Shown: positions 44,859-56,049, counted from the stretch's first letter. The stretch: DNA of 64,000 bases from Amycolatopsis balhimycina FH 1894 (GCF_000384295.1 NZ_KB913037.1:2429947-2493946), one strand, 5' to 3'. The notes: generated by a model not told the origin, from the letters alone. Program-made: numbers and translations.

Positions 44859-45628
44859 GCAGCCCCAAAGCCCCCGCCCTGCCTGAGGAACTGGACCTGG
44901 TGCTGCGCCGGATGCGGCTGCCCTACCTGCGCAAAGCCGCACCCGACGTCCTGGCCACCGCGCGGGCGCAACGCTGGGATCCCGCCGAGGTGCTGCGCGT
45001 CCTGCTCGGCGAGGAGGTCACCGGCCGCGGCGCCGCGACCCGGCGGATGCGGCGCAAGACCGCGAACTTCCCCACCGGCAAGACGTTCTCCTCCTGGCGC
45101 GCCGAGGAATCCTCGATCTCCGAGGCTACCCAGAACTCACTGTCCACATTGGAATGGATTGGAAGACAAGAGAACCTGGCCGTCGCGGGGCCGTCGGGCA
45201 CCGGGAAGTCGCACTTCGTGGAAGCCCTCGCGCACTCGGCGATCGAGAACGACATGCGGGTGTCCTGGTTCACCCTGGAAACCTTGACCGCCGCGGTCGG
45301 CAAAGCCAAGGTCGACGGCTCGGTGGCCCGCACGATCTCCCGGATCTGCGGCTGCGACCTCATCGTCGTCGACGACATCGGGATGCTGCCCGCCGGGCAG
45401 GACGCCGCCGAGGCGTTCTACCGGATCATCGACGCCGCCTACGAACGCCGCTCGATCGCGGTGACCAGCAACATCCATCCCAGCGGGTTCGACTCGATCA
45501 TGCCGAAAACCCTCGCCACGGCCACCGTCGACCGGCTACTGCACCACGCCCACCTGGTCACCACCAAAGGCGACAGCCACCGCCTCGCCGAAGCCATCGC
45601 GGGCAAGGGGGTGGTCCCCTTGACCTAA
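44855..45628 (+). CDS. istB: IS21 helper ATPase IstB
   Basis: 257 residues, AAA+ ATPase of the DnaC/IstB type. Walker A is AVAGPSGTGKSHF, Walker B is DLIVVDDIGML. It controls target choice by IstA. The GTG start overlaps the istA stop. Confidence 0.95.
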   Translation: MSSPKAPALPEELDLVLRRMRLPYLRKAAPDVLATARAQRWDPAEVLRVLLGEEVTGRGAATRRMRRKTANFPTGKTFSSWRAEESSISEATQNSLSTLEWIGRQENLAVAGPSGTGKSHFVEALAHSAIENDMRVSWFTLETLTAAVGKAKVDGSVARTISRICGCDLIVVDDIGMLPAGQDAAEAFYRIIDAAYERRSIAVTSNIHPSGFDSIMPKTLATATVDRLLHHAHLVTTKGDSHRLAEAIAGKGVVPLT

Positions 45629-45716
45629 CCAAGATCCGGAGAACCGCTGTCCATCAGCCCGGACAAGTACTGTCCGCCAGCCCGCAGACCAGCTGTCCGC
45701 CCGCCCGGAGTTCCCA

Positions 45717-46481
45717 ATGACCGTTGACACTTTGGTGGCAGCATTCGTGCTTGCCCCCGCTGCCCTCCTGAGGCCAACCTTCGGGGCTTACGATTACGCG
45801 AAACTGCAGGACGCCTTCGGGAGTGCTCTCGTCGAGTATTGGCGAAGCGGAACTCCGGTGTTCCCCGCCCGCCTGACAACGCTGGTCGACTACTGGTTCC
45901 AATGGCATGCGATCAAGGTGGCGATCAGCGCGTTGTCGGTCATTGTCTTCGCCTTGCTCACCACCGCGCTGTGGCGGAGATACCTGCGAGCCCGGCCCTG
46001 GTACGCGGCGGCCGCCACGGCCGCAGCCGTGTCGACGGTTCTCGCCACGGGAGCGTTGATGGCGAACATCCAGGCGACGGCCGTACCGCTGGTCGCGTTG
46101 CTGGGGCTGCTACCCGGGACAACCACCGACGGAAAACTCACACAGGTTTTGAGTGAGATGCACGAAGGGCTGACGGAATCGGCCGGCCCGCATGCCGGTT
46201 CCCCCGCGCTGACGGTACTTCTCGGCGAAATCGAGCGATACCACTGGGTCATGGTGGCGATTTCCGCCACGCTGATGGTGGCAACCGGCCTGGCGAGCGC
46301 CCATTTCTGGAAGCGGCGTATCACCGGCGACCCGGGCGCCACCCGCGTCAAATTCATGCACAGCACACTCGGTGTCATCACGGCCCTGACCGCATGCCTG
46401 CTGCTCCTCTTGGCAGGGGGCAGTGCACTCTCGGCGCTCGAGCCCGCCACCACGCTGCTGGACGTCATCGGTGCGGGCTGA
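45717..46481 (+). CDS. Polytopic membrane protein, 5' end possibly replaced by IS21
   Basis: 254 residues with about four to five membrane helices (AIKVAISALSVIVFALLTTA, AAAATAAAVSTVLATGALMA, and others) and the exterior-like segment RPTFGAYDYAKLQDAFGSAL. Related actinobacterial proteins appear to start with a signal peptide; here the ATG is right at the IS21 edge and only a partial hydrophobic start (LVAAFVLAPAALL) is present. It may be truncated and untranslated, or use the ATG at the junction. It is 30 bases upstream of the sensor kinase gene and may be co-transcribed with it. Confidence 0.55.
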   Translation: MTVDTLVAAFVLAPAALLRPTFGAYDYAKLQDAFGSALVEYWRSGTPVFPARLTTLVDYWFQWHAIKVAISALSVIVFALLTTALWRRYLRARPWYAAAATAAAVSTVLATGALMANIQATAVPLVALLGLLPGTTTDGKLTQVLSEMHEGLTESAGPHAGSPALTVLLGEIERYHWVMVAISATLMVATGLASAHFWKRRITGDPGATRVKFMHSTLGVITALTACLLLLLAGGSALSALEPATTLLDVIGAG

Positions 46482-46511
46482 CACCGGCTCCTCCAGCTCC
46501 GTCATAGGGTC

Positions 46512-46574
46512 GTGACCGTGGCGACGAGCGTGTGGCAGGCGATGGCGGGCAACCCCGTCCGATTCGTCCTGTCG
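46512..46574 (+). pseudogene. 5' fragment of sensor histidine kinase, split by IS3
   Basis: Twenty-one codons (TVATSVWQAMAGNPVRFVLS after the GTG) up to and including the GTCG at the IS edge. Joined to base 47895 the frame continues as RWPWRSLAYVV without gap. The GTG at 46518 behind AGGG is another possible start. Confidence 0.8.
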
Positions 46575-46604
46575 TGTCAAGTACCGGGTTTGATGGAGAC
46601 TGGA

Positions 46605-47839
<1,235 letters not shown>

Positions 47840-47894
47840 CAGTCCTCATCATCCAGGCTTGAATGTCTCCATCAAACCCGGGGCGGGACAGTCG

Positions 47895-49076
47895 CGATGG
47901 CCATGGCGCAGCCTGGCCTACGTGGTCAGTAGCGTGGCGGTCATCTCGATCGCCTGGCTGGCCCTCGTGCCGCTGCTGCTGTTTCCGCCGCTGCTGCTGC
48001 TCGTCGGCATACCGATCGGGGCGCTGGAGCGCCGCCGGCTCGGCTTCCTGGAGCCGCCGGCGATCCCCGACCCGCACGCACCCGCGCCCCCGAGCGGCTG
48101 GGCGTGGGTGCGGCTGCGGGTGACCGAGGCGGCCACCTGGCGCGAACTCGGCTATTGCGCATGCCTGCTGTCGGTGCTTGCGCTCCTCGACCTCGCCGCC
48201 GTGATCGTCCTGTTCATCTGCCTCGCCCTGCTGGCGCTGCCGCTGTTGGTCGGGCTGGGCGCGAACGTCCATTTCGCGGTGGGCACCTGGACGGTCGAGA
48301 CCGTCGGGCAGGCGTGCGCCGTCGCCGGTCTGGCCGGGGTGCCCGCGACGGTGGTCACCCTGTACGGAATCAGCGTGCTCGGCGGTGCCCAGGCAGCCTT
48401 CGCCAAGTGGCTGCTCGCGCCCACCGGCACCGAGATGAACCGTCAGGTCGACGAGCTGGCCGGGTCACGCAGCCGGTTGGTCAGCTCGTTCGAGGCCGAG
48501 CGCCGTCGGATCGAGCGAGACCTGCACGACGGCGCGCAGCAACATCTGGTGCTCCTGACGATGAAGCTGGGCCTGGCCGAGCGGCAGCTGGCCGACGCGG
48601 ACGGACGCGCCGGTGACCTCGTCGGCGAGGCCCACGAGCAGGCTCGGCTGGCACTCACGGCCCTCCGGGACCAGATCCGCGGCATCCATCCTCAGATCCT
48701 CACCGATTTCGGGCTGGCCGAGGCGGTACGCGAACTCGCCGAACGGTGTCCGGTTCCGGTCGAGGTCGACCTCGACCTGCCCGGCCGGCTGCCGCCCGAG
48801 ATCGAGTCCACCGCCTACTTCGTGGTCTCGGAGGCCCTGACCAACGCGGTACGACACGCTGAGGCCACGCGTATCCGGATCAGTGGCAGGCTCGCTGAGC
48901 AACGGCTGGCGCTGACCATCGTCGATGACGGTAAAGGCGGCGCTGATCCGTCACTGGGCACGGGCCTGCGGGGGCTGGCCGACCGAGTGGCCGTCGTGGT
49001 TGGCACCCTGGAGATCAGCAGCCCACAAGGAGGACCCACCACAGTGCGGATCGACCTGCCGTGTCGCTACGAATAG
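47895..49076 (+). pseudogene. 3' part of NarL-type sensor histidine kinase, split by IS3
   Basis: 393 residues of an original 414. Four membrane helices in the first 170 residues (putative sensor domain), then the dimerisation/phosphoacceptor helix with His in RRRIERDLHDGAQQHLVLLT, and the ATPase lobe with EALTNAVRHAEA, DDGKGGADP and GLRGLADRV. All catalytic parts are downstream of the insertion, so a slightly shortened kinase could still be made from an internal start or a start within the IS. It overlaps the response regulator gene by 16 bases. Confidence 0.85.
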
Positions 49077-49711
49077 TGCTTGCCGAAGACGCCACGCTCA
49101 TGCGGGCCGGACTCGTCAGCCTGCTCGAAGGACTGGGCCACACCCTGGTGGCGGCGGTCGGCGACGGTGACTCGATGCTGGCGGCCGCCCGAGAGCACCG
49201 ACCCGACCTGGTCATCACCGATGTCCGCATGCCGCCCGGTTTCGCCGACGAAGGGCTGCGTGCCGCGGTGACACTACGCGCCGGCGACCCGAGCGCGGCG
49301 GTCCTAGTGCTGTCGCAGTACGCGGCCACCGCGTACGCCGCCGAACTGCTCGGCCCGTCCGGACGGGCCGGAGTCGGCTACCTGCTCAAGGACCGCATCG
49401 GCGAGATCGCCGACTTCGCCGACGCGGTATCGCGGGTCGCGGCCGGCGAGACCGTCATCGACCCCGACGTGGTACGGCAGTTGCTGAACCGCCCACGCAC
49501 GACCAACCCACTCGACCGGTTGACCACACGGGAACGGGAGGTGCTCGGGCAGATGGCCGAAGGACACAACAACCTGTCCATCGCCCGAACGCTCGAAATC
49601 AGCGACGCCGCGGTGGCCAAACACATCGGCAACATCTTCACCAAACTCGACCTCCCCGAGGCCGACGGCCACCGCCGGGTACTCGCCGTCCTGACCTACC
49701 TGCGAAGCTGA
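49061..49711 (+). CDS. Two-component response regulator, NarL/FixJ family
   Basis: 216 residues. Receiver domain with acidic pocket ED (9-10), phosphoacceptor Asp in DLVITDVRMPPG, and Lys in YLLKDRIGE. The C-terminal LuxR-type helix-turn-helix is LTTREREVLGQMAEGHNNLS followed by DAAVAKHIGNIFTKL. GTG start within the kinase 3' end. Its kinase partner is the IS-split gene just upstream, so signalling may be broken. Confidence 0.94.
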   Translation: MSLRIVLAEDATLMRAGLVSLLEGLGHTLVAAVGDGDSMLAAAREHRPDLVITDVRMPPGFADEGLRAAVTLRAGDPSAAVLVLSQYAATAYAAELLGPSGRAGVGYLLKDRIGEIADFADAVSRVAAGETVIDPDVVRQLLNRPRTTNPLDRLTTREREVLGQMAEGHNNLSIARTLEISDAAVAKHIGNIFTKLDLPEADGHRRVLAVLTYLRS

Positions 49712-49856
49712 CCACACCCGAGCCAGCGACGGCGCAAACGGCACGCGAGCGGCGAACTGTGCGTGCATCCCCAGCCACCACCCCCTCACCTCGACAGGGT
49801 CACGGTGGACGTCCTCATATCCGTACATGAGTAGATCCAAATGGAGTGACCCGGTT

Positions 49857-50897
49857 TCATCGGCCGGCCTGGACTGCGGCCGGACGCGCCGCGCCGACGA
49901 AGTTCGACCGCCAGATCCGCTCGACCCGAACCACCAGACCCCGATCCGGTGCATCGACCATCTCCTCGGCCGAGACCGCGATCCCCACATGCGTCACCGC
50001 TCTCGACCCGGAGCCGAAGAACACCAGGTCTCCCGGCAAGACCGGCTGCCCCGCAGGCACACGAGGACCCGCGTTGTACTGGCTTTGCGCCGTCCGCGGT
50101 ATCTGGATCCCGGCTGCCGCGTACGCCGCCTTCGTCAACCCCGAACAGTCAAACCCACCCCTGACCTGGGTCTGGCCATTCGGTAGTTCAGTCAACTCGG
50201 GGCCGTTGCCGCCCCAGACGTACGGCAGGCCCAGTTGATCGCAGGCGAACGTGATCGCGGCCTGGGCGGCACTGTTCGATGCTTGTACCGCGCCGCAGGT
50301 GTACTTCTCCGCCTGTGCGAGGACCTTCTTCACGTACCACTCGGCGTGGTTGTAGGCGAAGATCGCGGCGTGCAGGTCGCGGCCGTCGCGGGCTCCGGAG
50401 TCGCAGAGGTAGGCCGCGGCGGCGTAGATCGCGTCGTGCGGGTTGTACCGGGACGGCGGGTGTGCGCCGCCGGGCGGTGGTGGGTGGCGGGAGACGACGC
50501 TGTCGAATGTCGGCTGGAGGAACTGCATCGGGCCGCCGGCTTTGGCGCTGTTCTCCCCGCTGTGGACGCCGGGTAGCTGGGAGCGGCCGTGGTCGCTTTC
50601 GATCTTGCCGATGGCGGCGAGGATCGTCCAGTCGAGGCCGGGGCAGGTTTGGGCGGCTTCGCGGTAGAGGACGAGGTAGTCGGCCGGGATGTCCCCGACC
50701 GTGCCGCCGTTCGGCGCGGCGGCCGAGCTCGAGTCGCCGGCCCCGGCGAGCGTCGCGAGCAGGACGACGACGATCACCACGCAGGCGGCAGGCGGGCCGA
50801 ACAGCAGCAGCGCGGCCAGACAACCCCAGCGGGCCGGGTGTTCGCGGAGCTGGTCTCGGGCGATCTCGGCGGCTCGCAGGGCGAGCAGCGGGTTCAT
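49857..50897 (-). CDS. Transfer-locus cell-wall hydrolase (lytic transglycosylase-like + NlpC/P60)
   Basis: 346 residues. One N-terminal membrane helix (AACVVIVVVLLATLAGAG) should hold it in the membrane with the enzyme outside. Next a lysozyme-like domain (DWTILAAIGKIESDHGRSQL, GGPMQFLQPTFD), then an NlpC/P60 peptidase with C in GGFDCSGLTKAAY and H in AVTHVGIAV. It opens peptidoglycan for the secretion channel. ATG overlaps the VirB6-like stop as ATGA. Confidence 0.93.
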   Translation of the reverse strand: MNPLLALRAAEIARDQLREHPARWGCLAALLLFGPPAACVVIVVVLLATLAGAGDSSSAAAPNGGTVGDIPADYLVLYREAAQTCPGLDWTILAAIGKIESDHGRSQLPGVHSGENSAKAGGPMQFLQPTFDSVVSRHPPPPGGAHPPSRYNPHDAIYAAAAYLCDSGARDGRDLHAAIFAYNHAEWYVKKVLAQAEKYTCGAVQASNSAAQAAITFACDQLGLPYVWGGNGPELTELPNGQTQVRGGFDCSGLTKAAYAAAGIQIPRTAQSQYNAGPRVPAGQPVLPGDLVFFGSGSRAVTHVGIAVSAEEMVDAPDRGLVVRVERIWRSNFVGAARPAAVQAGR

Positions 50898-52954
50898 CGT
50901 CGGCCGGCGGCGTCGCCGAGCCGATCGCGCAGCCGCTGCGCCCACGAGACGGGCGGCGGCAGCATCGCGGGAGGTAATAAGGTCTCAGTCGATGGTTTCG
51001 TGATGAAGCCGCGGCCGCGCGCTGCGGCCCCGAGGTCGGTGCCGGTGAACGCCGGTTTCCGCCCGGTGGCCGGCGGCGTCGCTCCGGCGATCTCCGCGCC
51101 GAGGTACGTCGAGGCTGCTGGCTTCTGCCTACGTGAGCGGTCGCTGAGTGCGGTGAGTACGGGGGTGGCGGCCTGCCACGCGGGTCGCGCGCCGGTCGCT
51201 GTCCCGACATTTCCGGCGTAGGCGGTGGCGTAGGTCTTCGCGGCCTCGGTACGGCGAGCCAGCGCAGCCTTGGCCATACCGGATTTGGCGGTGAGCGCCG
51301 TCTGCGCACGCTGAGCTGCCTGCGGCCACGAGACCGGAGCCCCCACGGTGTACTTGAGCACCTGTCCCCCGGCCTGCCCGCCGGCGCGGCCCGCGGTGAC
51401 CAGGCGCTCCTTGAGCCGACCGACCGGCGCGAAGGTCTCGGCAAACGCCGACGTCCCGGCCTTGACCGTCCGGGCGAGCCGATCCGGACCCGCGGGCACG
51501 ACCGGCGTCGGCAACGCCTTCGGAGCCTGGCGCGGCCGGCCAAGCCGCTGCAGCCGAGAGCTCACCTGGCCGCGGACCCGTTGGAGGTTCGCGGCGAGGC
51601 GTTTGCGGAAGAGGAACCCGGAGAAGACAACGAGGTCGATGACGGCGAACCGGACCAGCTGCGGGCCGAGATCGGCCAGCATGAGCGTGCGCAGCAGCAC
51701 AGTCATGACGGCGAGGAAGACCATGCCGGCCAGCAGCCGGGCGATGGTGGCGGCGATCGAGCTGACCCGGTAGGCGAGCTGGTGCTGCATCGAGGGCACC
51801 AGCGCGGCAACCAACGCGAGCGCAAGCAGCAGCCCTTCGAACAGCAGCAGGTACGGCGCCAAGACCTGCACGGCGTTCAGGCAGATCACCAGGATGGCGA
51901 ACAGGAGCATCGCGATCGCGTACAGCCAGGCACCGAGGGTACGGTCGCCGTCGGCGACCTCGTTGTACTTGCCGTAGTCGCCGGGGCAGCCGTCGAGTTC
52001 GCGGGCCTTGGTGCTGTCGTCCTTGCCCGACCAGGGACCGTCGTCGAGGACCTTCTTGACGGAGTACTGGCAGGCGCCGGCGATGCCCTTGACCCGGCTG
52101 ATCGGCGTGCCGTAGTTGAGCGTCTCCCAGGGCGTGATCAGCAGGTTGTCAATGAACGCCTGACCGATCGGCGCCGCAGGGTTCCCGGTGCCGCCGGGCT
52201 CCTGTCCCATGACGACGCTGGAGACGTCGGCGGCGAGATCGCGGGACAGGGACAGCACGCCGTCGTCGCCGACGAGGACGTCGACGGGGTGGGTGATGAT
52301 CGCGACGGCGAGGACGTTGACCGCGATGGTCGACGCGGTTTCCCGCCATGCCCGGGTAGTCAGGCCTCGCGCGAACAAGAGCCCGAGGTAGCAGGTGGCC
52401 ACGAGCAGCGCGATCTCGCGGAGCTTCAGGTCGCCGATGACCGAGGTCTGCCAGATGCCTTCGAGGTCGCGGGCCGGGGCCTTGATCCAGTCGAAGACCT
52501 GGGTGGAGGCGGCCCATTCAGTGAACCAGACCGAGAACCCGACCGCGTACTTGCCGACGGCGAAGCCGATGTTGCCCAGCCACAGCCAGATCGTCGGCAT
52601 CGGGTTGTCGAGCAGGCCGGGCAGGTTGGCGAAGAGGTCGTAGTTGTGCAGGTCGCGGCCGTAGCCGTCGTCGATGCTGAAGATCCCGCCGAGGTGGACA
52701 TGGTGACCAGGGTCGTCCTGCAGTGGCAGTGGCGGCGCGTCCGGATCCGGCTGCGGCGCTGGTTTATCTCCCGGCAGCCACAAGCACGTCGGATAAGGCT
52801 CGCACGGGTTCTGTGGGCGCGAAGTGTTCGGCTCCGGCGGGTTTGCTGGCAGCAGAAGCGTTTGCGCCGTCGCGGCGTGGGGCGTGATCAGTCCGATGAG
52901 GACGATCACCGTGGCGAGCGCAAGAACGCGAGTCCCGCCGGCCGTGCACTTCAT
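50894..52954 (-). CDS. VirB6/TrbL-like polytopic channel protein
   Basis: 686 residues. Signal peptide (LALATVIVLIGLITPHAATA), a Pro-rich external segment, then about six to seven membrane helices (LREIALLVATCYLGLLFARG; LYAIAMLLFAILVICLNAVQ; YLLLFEGLLLALALVAALV). The last 200 residues are Ala-, Arg- and Lys-rich and cytosolic. This build is usual for the VirB6 component of actinobacterial transfer systems. The start has GGAGG 10 bases ahead. Confidence 0.82.
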   Translation of the reverse strand: MKCTAGGTRVLALATVIVLIGLITPHAATAQTLLLPANPPEPNTSRPQNPCEPYPTCLWLPGDKPAPQPDPDAPPLPLQDDPGHHVHLGGIFSIDDGYGRDLHNYDLFANLPGLLDNPMPTIWLWLGNIGFAVGKYAVGFSVWFTEWAASTQVFDWIKAPARDLEGIWQTSVIGDLKLREIALLVATCYLGLLFARGLTTRAWRETASTIAVNVLAVAIITHPVDVLVGDDGVLSLSRDLAADVSSVVMGQEPGGTGNPAAPIGQAFIDNLLITPWETLNYGTPISRVKGIAGACQYSVKKVLDDGPWSGKDDSTKARELDGCPGDYGKYNEVADGDRTLGAWLYAIAMLLFAILVICLNAVQVLAPYLLLFEGLLLALALVAALVPSMQHQLAYRVSSIAATIARLLAGMVFLAVMTVLLRTLMLADLGPQLVRFAVIDLVVFSGFLFRKRLAANLQRVRGQVSSRLQRLGRPRQAPKALPTPVVPAGPDRLARTVKAGTSAFAETFAPVGRLKERLVTAGRAGGQAGGQVLKYTVGAPVSWPQAAQRAQTALTAKSGMAKAALARRTEAAKTYATAYAGNVGTATGARPAWQAATPVLTALSDRSRRQKPAASTYLGAEIAGATPPATGRKPAFTGTDLGAAARGRGFITKPSTETLLPPAMLPPPVSWAQRLRDRLGDAAGRR

Positions 52955-53011
52955 CGGCAGTCGCCTCCAGCCTCGTCGTGTCCTGTTGAGACACGGCCGG
53001 CGGAGGGACGT

Positions 53012-55591
53012 TCAATGCGCCTGGTGGCCCCGGGTCACGGACGGCGTGGTCAGGACGGCGTTCGGCAGCACGCGGTACGGCTGGGTGACGACCTTGACCT
53101 TGCCAACGCGACCGGCGTGGTCGCGCACGAGGAACTCCCCCGCCCGGGCCCGGCGCTCGTCTTCGCCGCCGGCCGGGTTCAACGGGGAGAGGTCCTTGGT
53201 GACGATCTCGTGGTAGCGGATGTCAGCGGGGTCGACGCCGAGCCACGCCAGACCGCTGCGGGCAAGGCTGTTGTCGCGATGGCGGCCGAGGAACCGCACG
53301 GCGATCAGCCCTCGCAAGACGTCATCACCCAGGTCTTGCGGGGCGTGCGAGCCGAAAGCGGCGTCGGCGCCGTGCTTGCGGCCGTCGCGAACGAACTCGA
53401 GCGCGATCTGCTGGCCCTCGGGGGTGCCGGTGACGTTGTAGGCCTCGTCGCAGATGAACTCGCCCCACCGGCCCGGAGTGAAGCAGATTTCCTTGGCGAT
53501 CGCGGCGATGAGCAGATGGAAGGCGCGGCCGAAAAGCTTGCGCGGCGGGATCCGCGCGGCCATCCGTTCGTTGCTCATCTCCAGCGCGCTGGGCAACGGG
53601 ATCTCGTTGGTGCAGAACACAACCATGTCGGCGCCGAACAGATCAACCGGCGACAGCTCCGGATCGAAGATCGGCCGGGTGATCGGGTCACGCCGCAGAC
53701 GCTCGAGCCGATCCGCGAGCGCCCGAGCCGCGGGGTCCCGTCCACCGTGTCGCCGGAGCGTGTCGACAAGCCGATTGCTGGATGCCTCCGGGTGACCACT
53801 GACGTCATCAAGTCCCCGGCCGAGCGCGTCCCGTTCGGCAGAGTTGGACTCCAGGTCGAGCCAGGACGCGAAGAACGTCTCGGCGATCCCGGTGCTCGAC
53901 TTGCTGGCGCTGCGGAAGACCCGCAGCGGATCGCACGAGTGCTGCAGCTCGGCCGCGGCGGGCCGGTCGTCGAGGCTGGGGTCGATGATGTCGACAATCT
54001 GCGCGTCACCAGGCAGCGCGGCGGCGACCGGTGCCCATTCCCGGCTACGGGTGCGGTCGATGACGATCACCCGCCCGTCGAGCATCAGCCGGACAACCGC
54101 CGCGACGTTCTTCAGAATCACCGACTTCCCGGCGCCGAGTTCGCCGATCACCGCGATCCCGCCGGAAGAGTCATGGGTCGGCCCGTAGGTCGGATCGAGC
54201 AGAAACGGCGCGATGGCGCCGCCGTCGACGGTCAACCCGAACAGCGCCCCGGCGGGGTCGCCAAAGTCGGTCGCCGACACCGGCAGCAACATCGCCGCGT
54301 CGGTGGCGAGGAGATTCTGGCTGCACTCGCGCACCACCATCGGCGTCCGGCTCCCCGGCAGCAGCGCCTGATACAGCTGCCGCTGCCCACCCAGCGGCCG
54401 TTCCCACCGGTACTCCCCGCCCAGGAACGCCTGCCGCAGCGCCTTGGCCCGGGCGTCGGCATCGCGAGCGGTCTGCCCCCAGACGCCGGCGACAACGCCG
54501 ACTTCCAGGTCGATCTCAGTGGAACTGGCACCGAGGCGAGCGTTCTTGTGCTGGATCTCCTCCTGCGCCGAGACCACATCGGCCGGGACACCCGCGGTGT
54601 CGCCGGCGTGCTCCTCGTCCTGGCTCATCAGGTCCCGGGTGCGGCGCCGGTTGGCCGCGCGGGCCTCCTCGTTGGATCGAGCGGTGATCCGCAGCGCGTA
54701 GTCGACGCCAAAGCCGATGTCGGCAAGCCGGGCGAGGATCTCGTGCCCGGGAAAGGTGAACGCCCGAGGCATCTCAGCCAGCACGAGGTAGGCCTGATAG
54801 CTGGTGACGGCGCCGTCGTCATGCGGGGCCACGCACTTGAGGAACCGGCGGTTCAACAGCCCCAGTGGCCCCCAGCCCGCCCGATCCTCGGCCGGGTCGG
54901 TGCGACCGCCTTCGTCGAACACGCACGAGCGCAGCACCGTCAGCCGCGCGCGCCCGCTCCCTCGCCGCACCGTGACACCCGTGTTGTGCACCGCGGTCGC
55001 GCGGTCGAGCTGCGGCTCATCGATGCCGCGGACCGGGGCGCGGCAGAGCCACCACAGCAGCTCGGCCTCCGTCGCCTGCCGCAGCGGAACGGAACCGCCG
55101 AGCTCTTGCGCCGCGACGCGTGCCCGCGCCCGACCGGCCGCGATCGCGGCTACCGACGCTGGCCGGGCCGGGAGACCGAGCTGTTCGGCGAGCGCTGCGC
55201 TCGTCGCCCGGAGCATGGCCTGGGCCGACTCCCTCCAGCCGTGCCCGGACAGGGGCTTGGCGAGCCAGTAGCTGCGGCCGAGGACATCGAGAGTGTCGAG
55301 CTGGTCCCAGGCGTTGTGGACGGTCTCGGCCCAGTGCGGGTTGGCGTCCAGGTCGATGCCGTCGAGGCAGCGCTGGACGATCGCGTGGGCCTGGACCTGC
55401 TCGCATAGCGACGCGATCATCACCTCTCCCCGGAGCGACTTCATCAGCGTCACGGTGCGGTCGTACAGCTCGCGCAGCTGCCGTCCCGCGGAGCGGGCGC
55501 TCTCGTGCGGCAGTACCCGCCACACCGCCCAGGTCGAGCCGTCGACGCAGAACAGCAGGTTCCCCGCAACGTCGGTCACCGGGCTGTCCAT
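53012..55591 (-). CDS. VirB4-like type IV secretion ATPase
   Basis: 859 residues. Walker A is VIGELGAGKSVILK (K489), Walker B region GEFICDEAYNV, followed by the arginine-type motif region HAPQDLGDDV typical of VirB4/TraC. The N-terminal half (FCVDGSTWAVWRVLP start) is the VirB4 docking part. ATG 55591 overlaps the upstream stop by one base. It powers assembly and transport at the inner face of the channel. Confidence 0.92.
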   Translation of the reverse strand: MDSPVTDVAGNLLFCVDGSTWAVWRVLPHESARSAGRQLRELYDRTVTLMKSLRGEVMIASLCEQVQAHAIVQRCLDGIDLDANPHWAETVHNAWDQLDTLDVLGRSYWLAKPLSGHGWRESAQAMLRATSAALAEQLGLPARPASVAAIAAGRARARVAAQELGGSVPLRQATEAELLWWLCRAPVRGIDEPQLDRATAVHNTGVTVRRGSGRARLTVLRSCVFDEGGRTDPAEDRAGWGPLGLLNRRFLKCVAPHDDGAVTSYQAYLVLAEMPRAFTFPGHEILARLADIGFGVDYALRITARSNEEARAANRRRTRDLMSQDEEHAGDTAGVPADVVSAQEEIQHKNARLGASSTEIDLEVGVVAGVWGQTARDADARAKALRQAFLGGEYRWERPLGGQRQLYQALLPGSRTPMVVRECSQNLLATDAAMLLPVSATDFGDPAGALFGLTVDGGAIAPFLLDPTYGPTHDSSGGIAVIGELGAGKSVILKNVAAVVRLMLDGRVIVIDRTRSREWAPVAAALPGDAQIVDIIDPSLDDRPAAAELQHSCDPLRVFRSASKSSTGIAETFFASWLDLESNSAERDALGRGLDDVSGHPEASSNRLVDTLRRHGGRDPAARALADRLERLRRDPITRPIFDPELSPVDLFGADMVVFCTNEIPLPSALEMSNERMAARIPPRKLFGRAFHLLIAAIAKEICFTPGRWGEFICDEAYNVTGTPEGQQIALEFVRDGRKHGADAAFGSHAPQDLGDDVLRGLIAVRFLGRHRDNSLARSGLAWLGVDPADIRYHEIVTKDLSPLNPAGGEDERRARAGEFLVRDHAGRVGKVKVVTQPYRVLPNAVLTTPSVTRGHQAH

Positions 55592-56049
55592 CACCGCTCC
55601 CGAGCCTGGGCCAAAACCAGCTGCAGCGACGACACAGGCGGTTCCTCGAGCTCGGCGCGAAGATGCACGTAGAGCGCGGCGCGGGTCCGCTCCGGTCGCG
55701 CAGGCCGATACGCGTGGCGGCCGAGAGTGCCGGACTTCGGAGCGAGGAGGTGCGCGCCGAGGCCCACCAACCAGCCGAGCGGGGTGCGCGACTCGATCCG
55801 GGCCCTCCGGACGAACACCGCGGACAGCGGTAGCCCCCAGCGGGCGGGGCCGAGCCAGTCCAGCAGCGGCAGCTTCCACACCACGACCAGCAGAACCAGG
55901 AACAACGCGCCCTGGGTCACGGTGTACGGGCCACCGGGCAAGTAGCCGCCATCGCGGCCGGGCATCCGCCCGAACATCCGCGGAAACCGACGCGACCGGG
56001 TGTAGGAGCGGCCGACCAGGACATCGCCGCGGCTCTTCGGCGCGGTCAA
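55591..56049 (-). CDS. PrgI/VirB3-like membrane protein
   Basis: 152 residues. One or two membrane helices (VTQGALFLVLLVVVWKLPLL, then WGLPLSAVFV) and a basic tail. Small membrane proteins of this shape sit directly before VirB4 in Gram-positive transfer systems. TTG start overlaps the previous stop (TTGA). Confidence 0.75.
   Translation of the reverse strand: MTAPKSRGDVLVGRSYTRSRRFPRMFGRMPGRDGGYLPGGPYTVTQGALFLVLLVVVWKLPLLDWLGPARWGLPLSAVFVRRARIESRTPLGWLVGLGAHLLAPKSGTLGRHAYRPARPERTRAALYVHLRAELEEPPVSSLQLVLAQARER

Larger units (their letters stand above)
43188..45717 (+). mobile_element. IS21-family insertion sequence
   Basis: About 2.5 kb with istA and istB. Each end has three inverse 17-base repeats at 22-23 base spacing, a hallmark of IS21 ends: left copies near TCCGGGTGGGCGGACAG at 43196, 43218 and 43241; right copies in inverse at 45647, 45670 and 45693. 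ATGA stands at both outer edges (43187-43190 and 45717-45720) and may be a target duplication, so the limits are uncertain by a few bases. Confidence 0.9.

Noticed and set aside
43329..44942. A 537-residue minus-strand open frame
   Set aside because: Lies opposite istA, whose DDE motifs are complete.
51581..55408. A 1275-residue plus-strand open frame
   Set aside because: Antisense to the VirB6-like and VirB4-like genes, with no domain; a composition effect.
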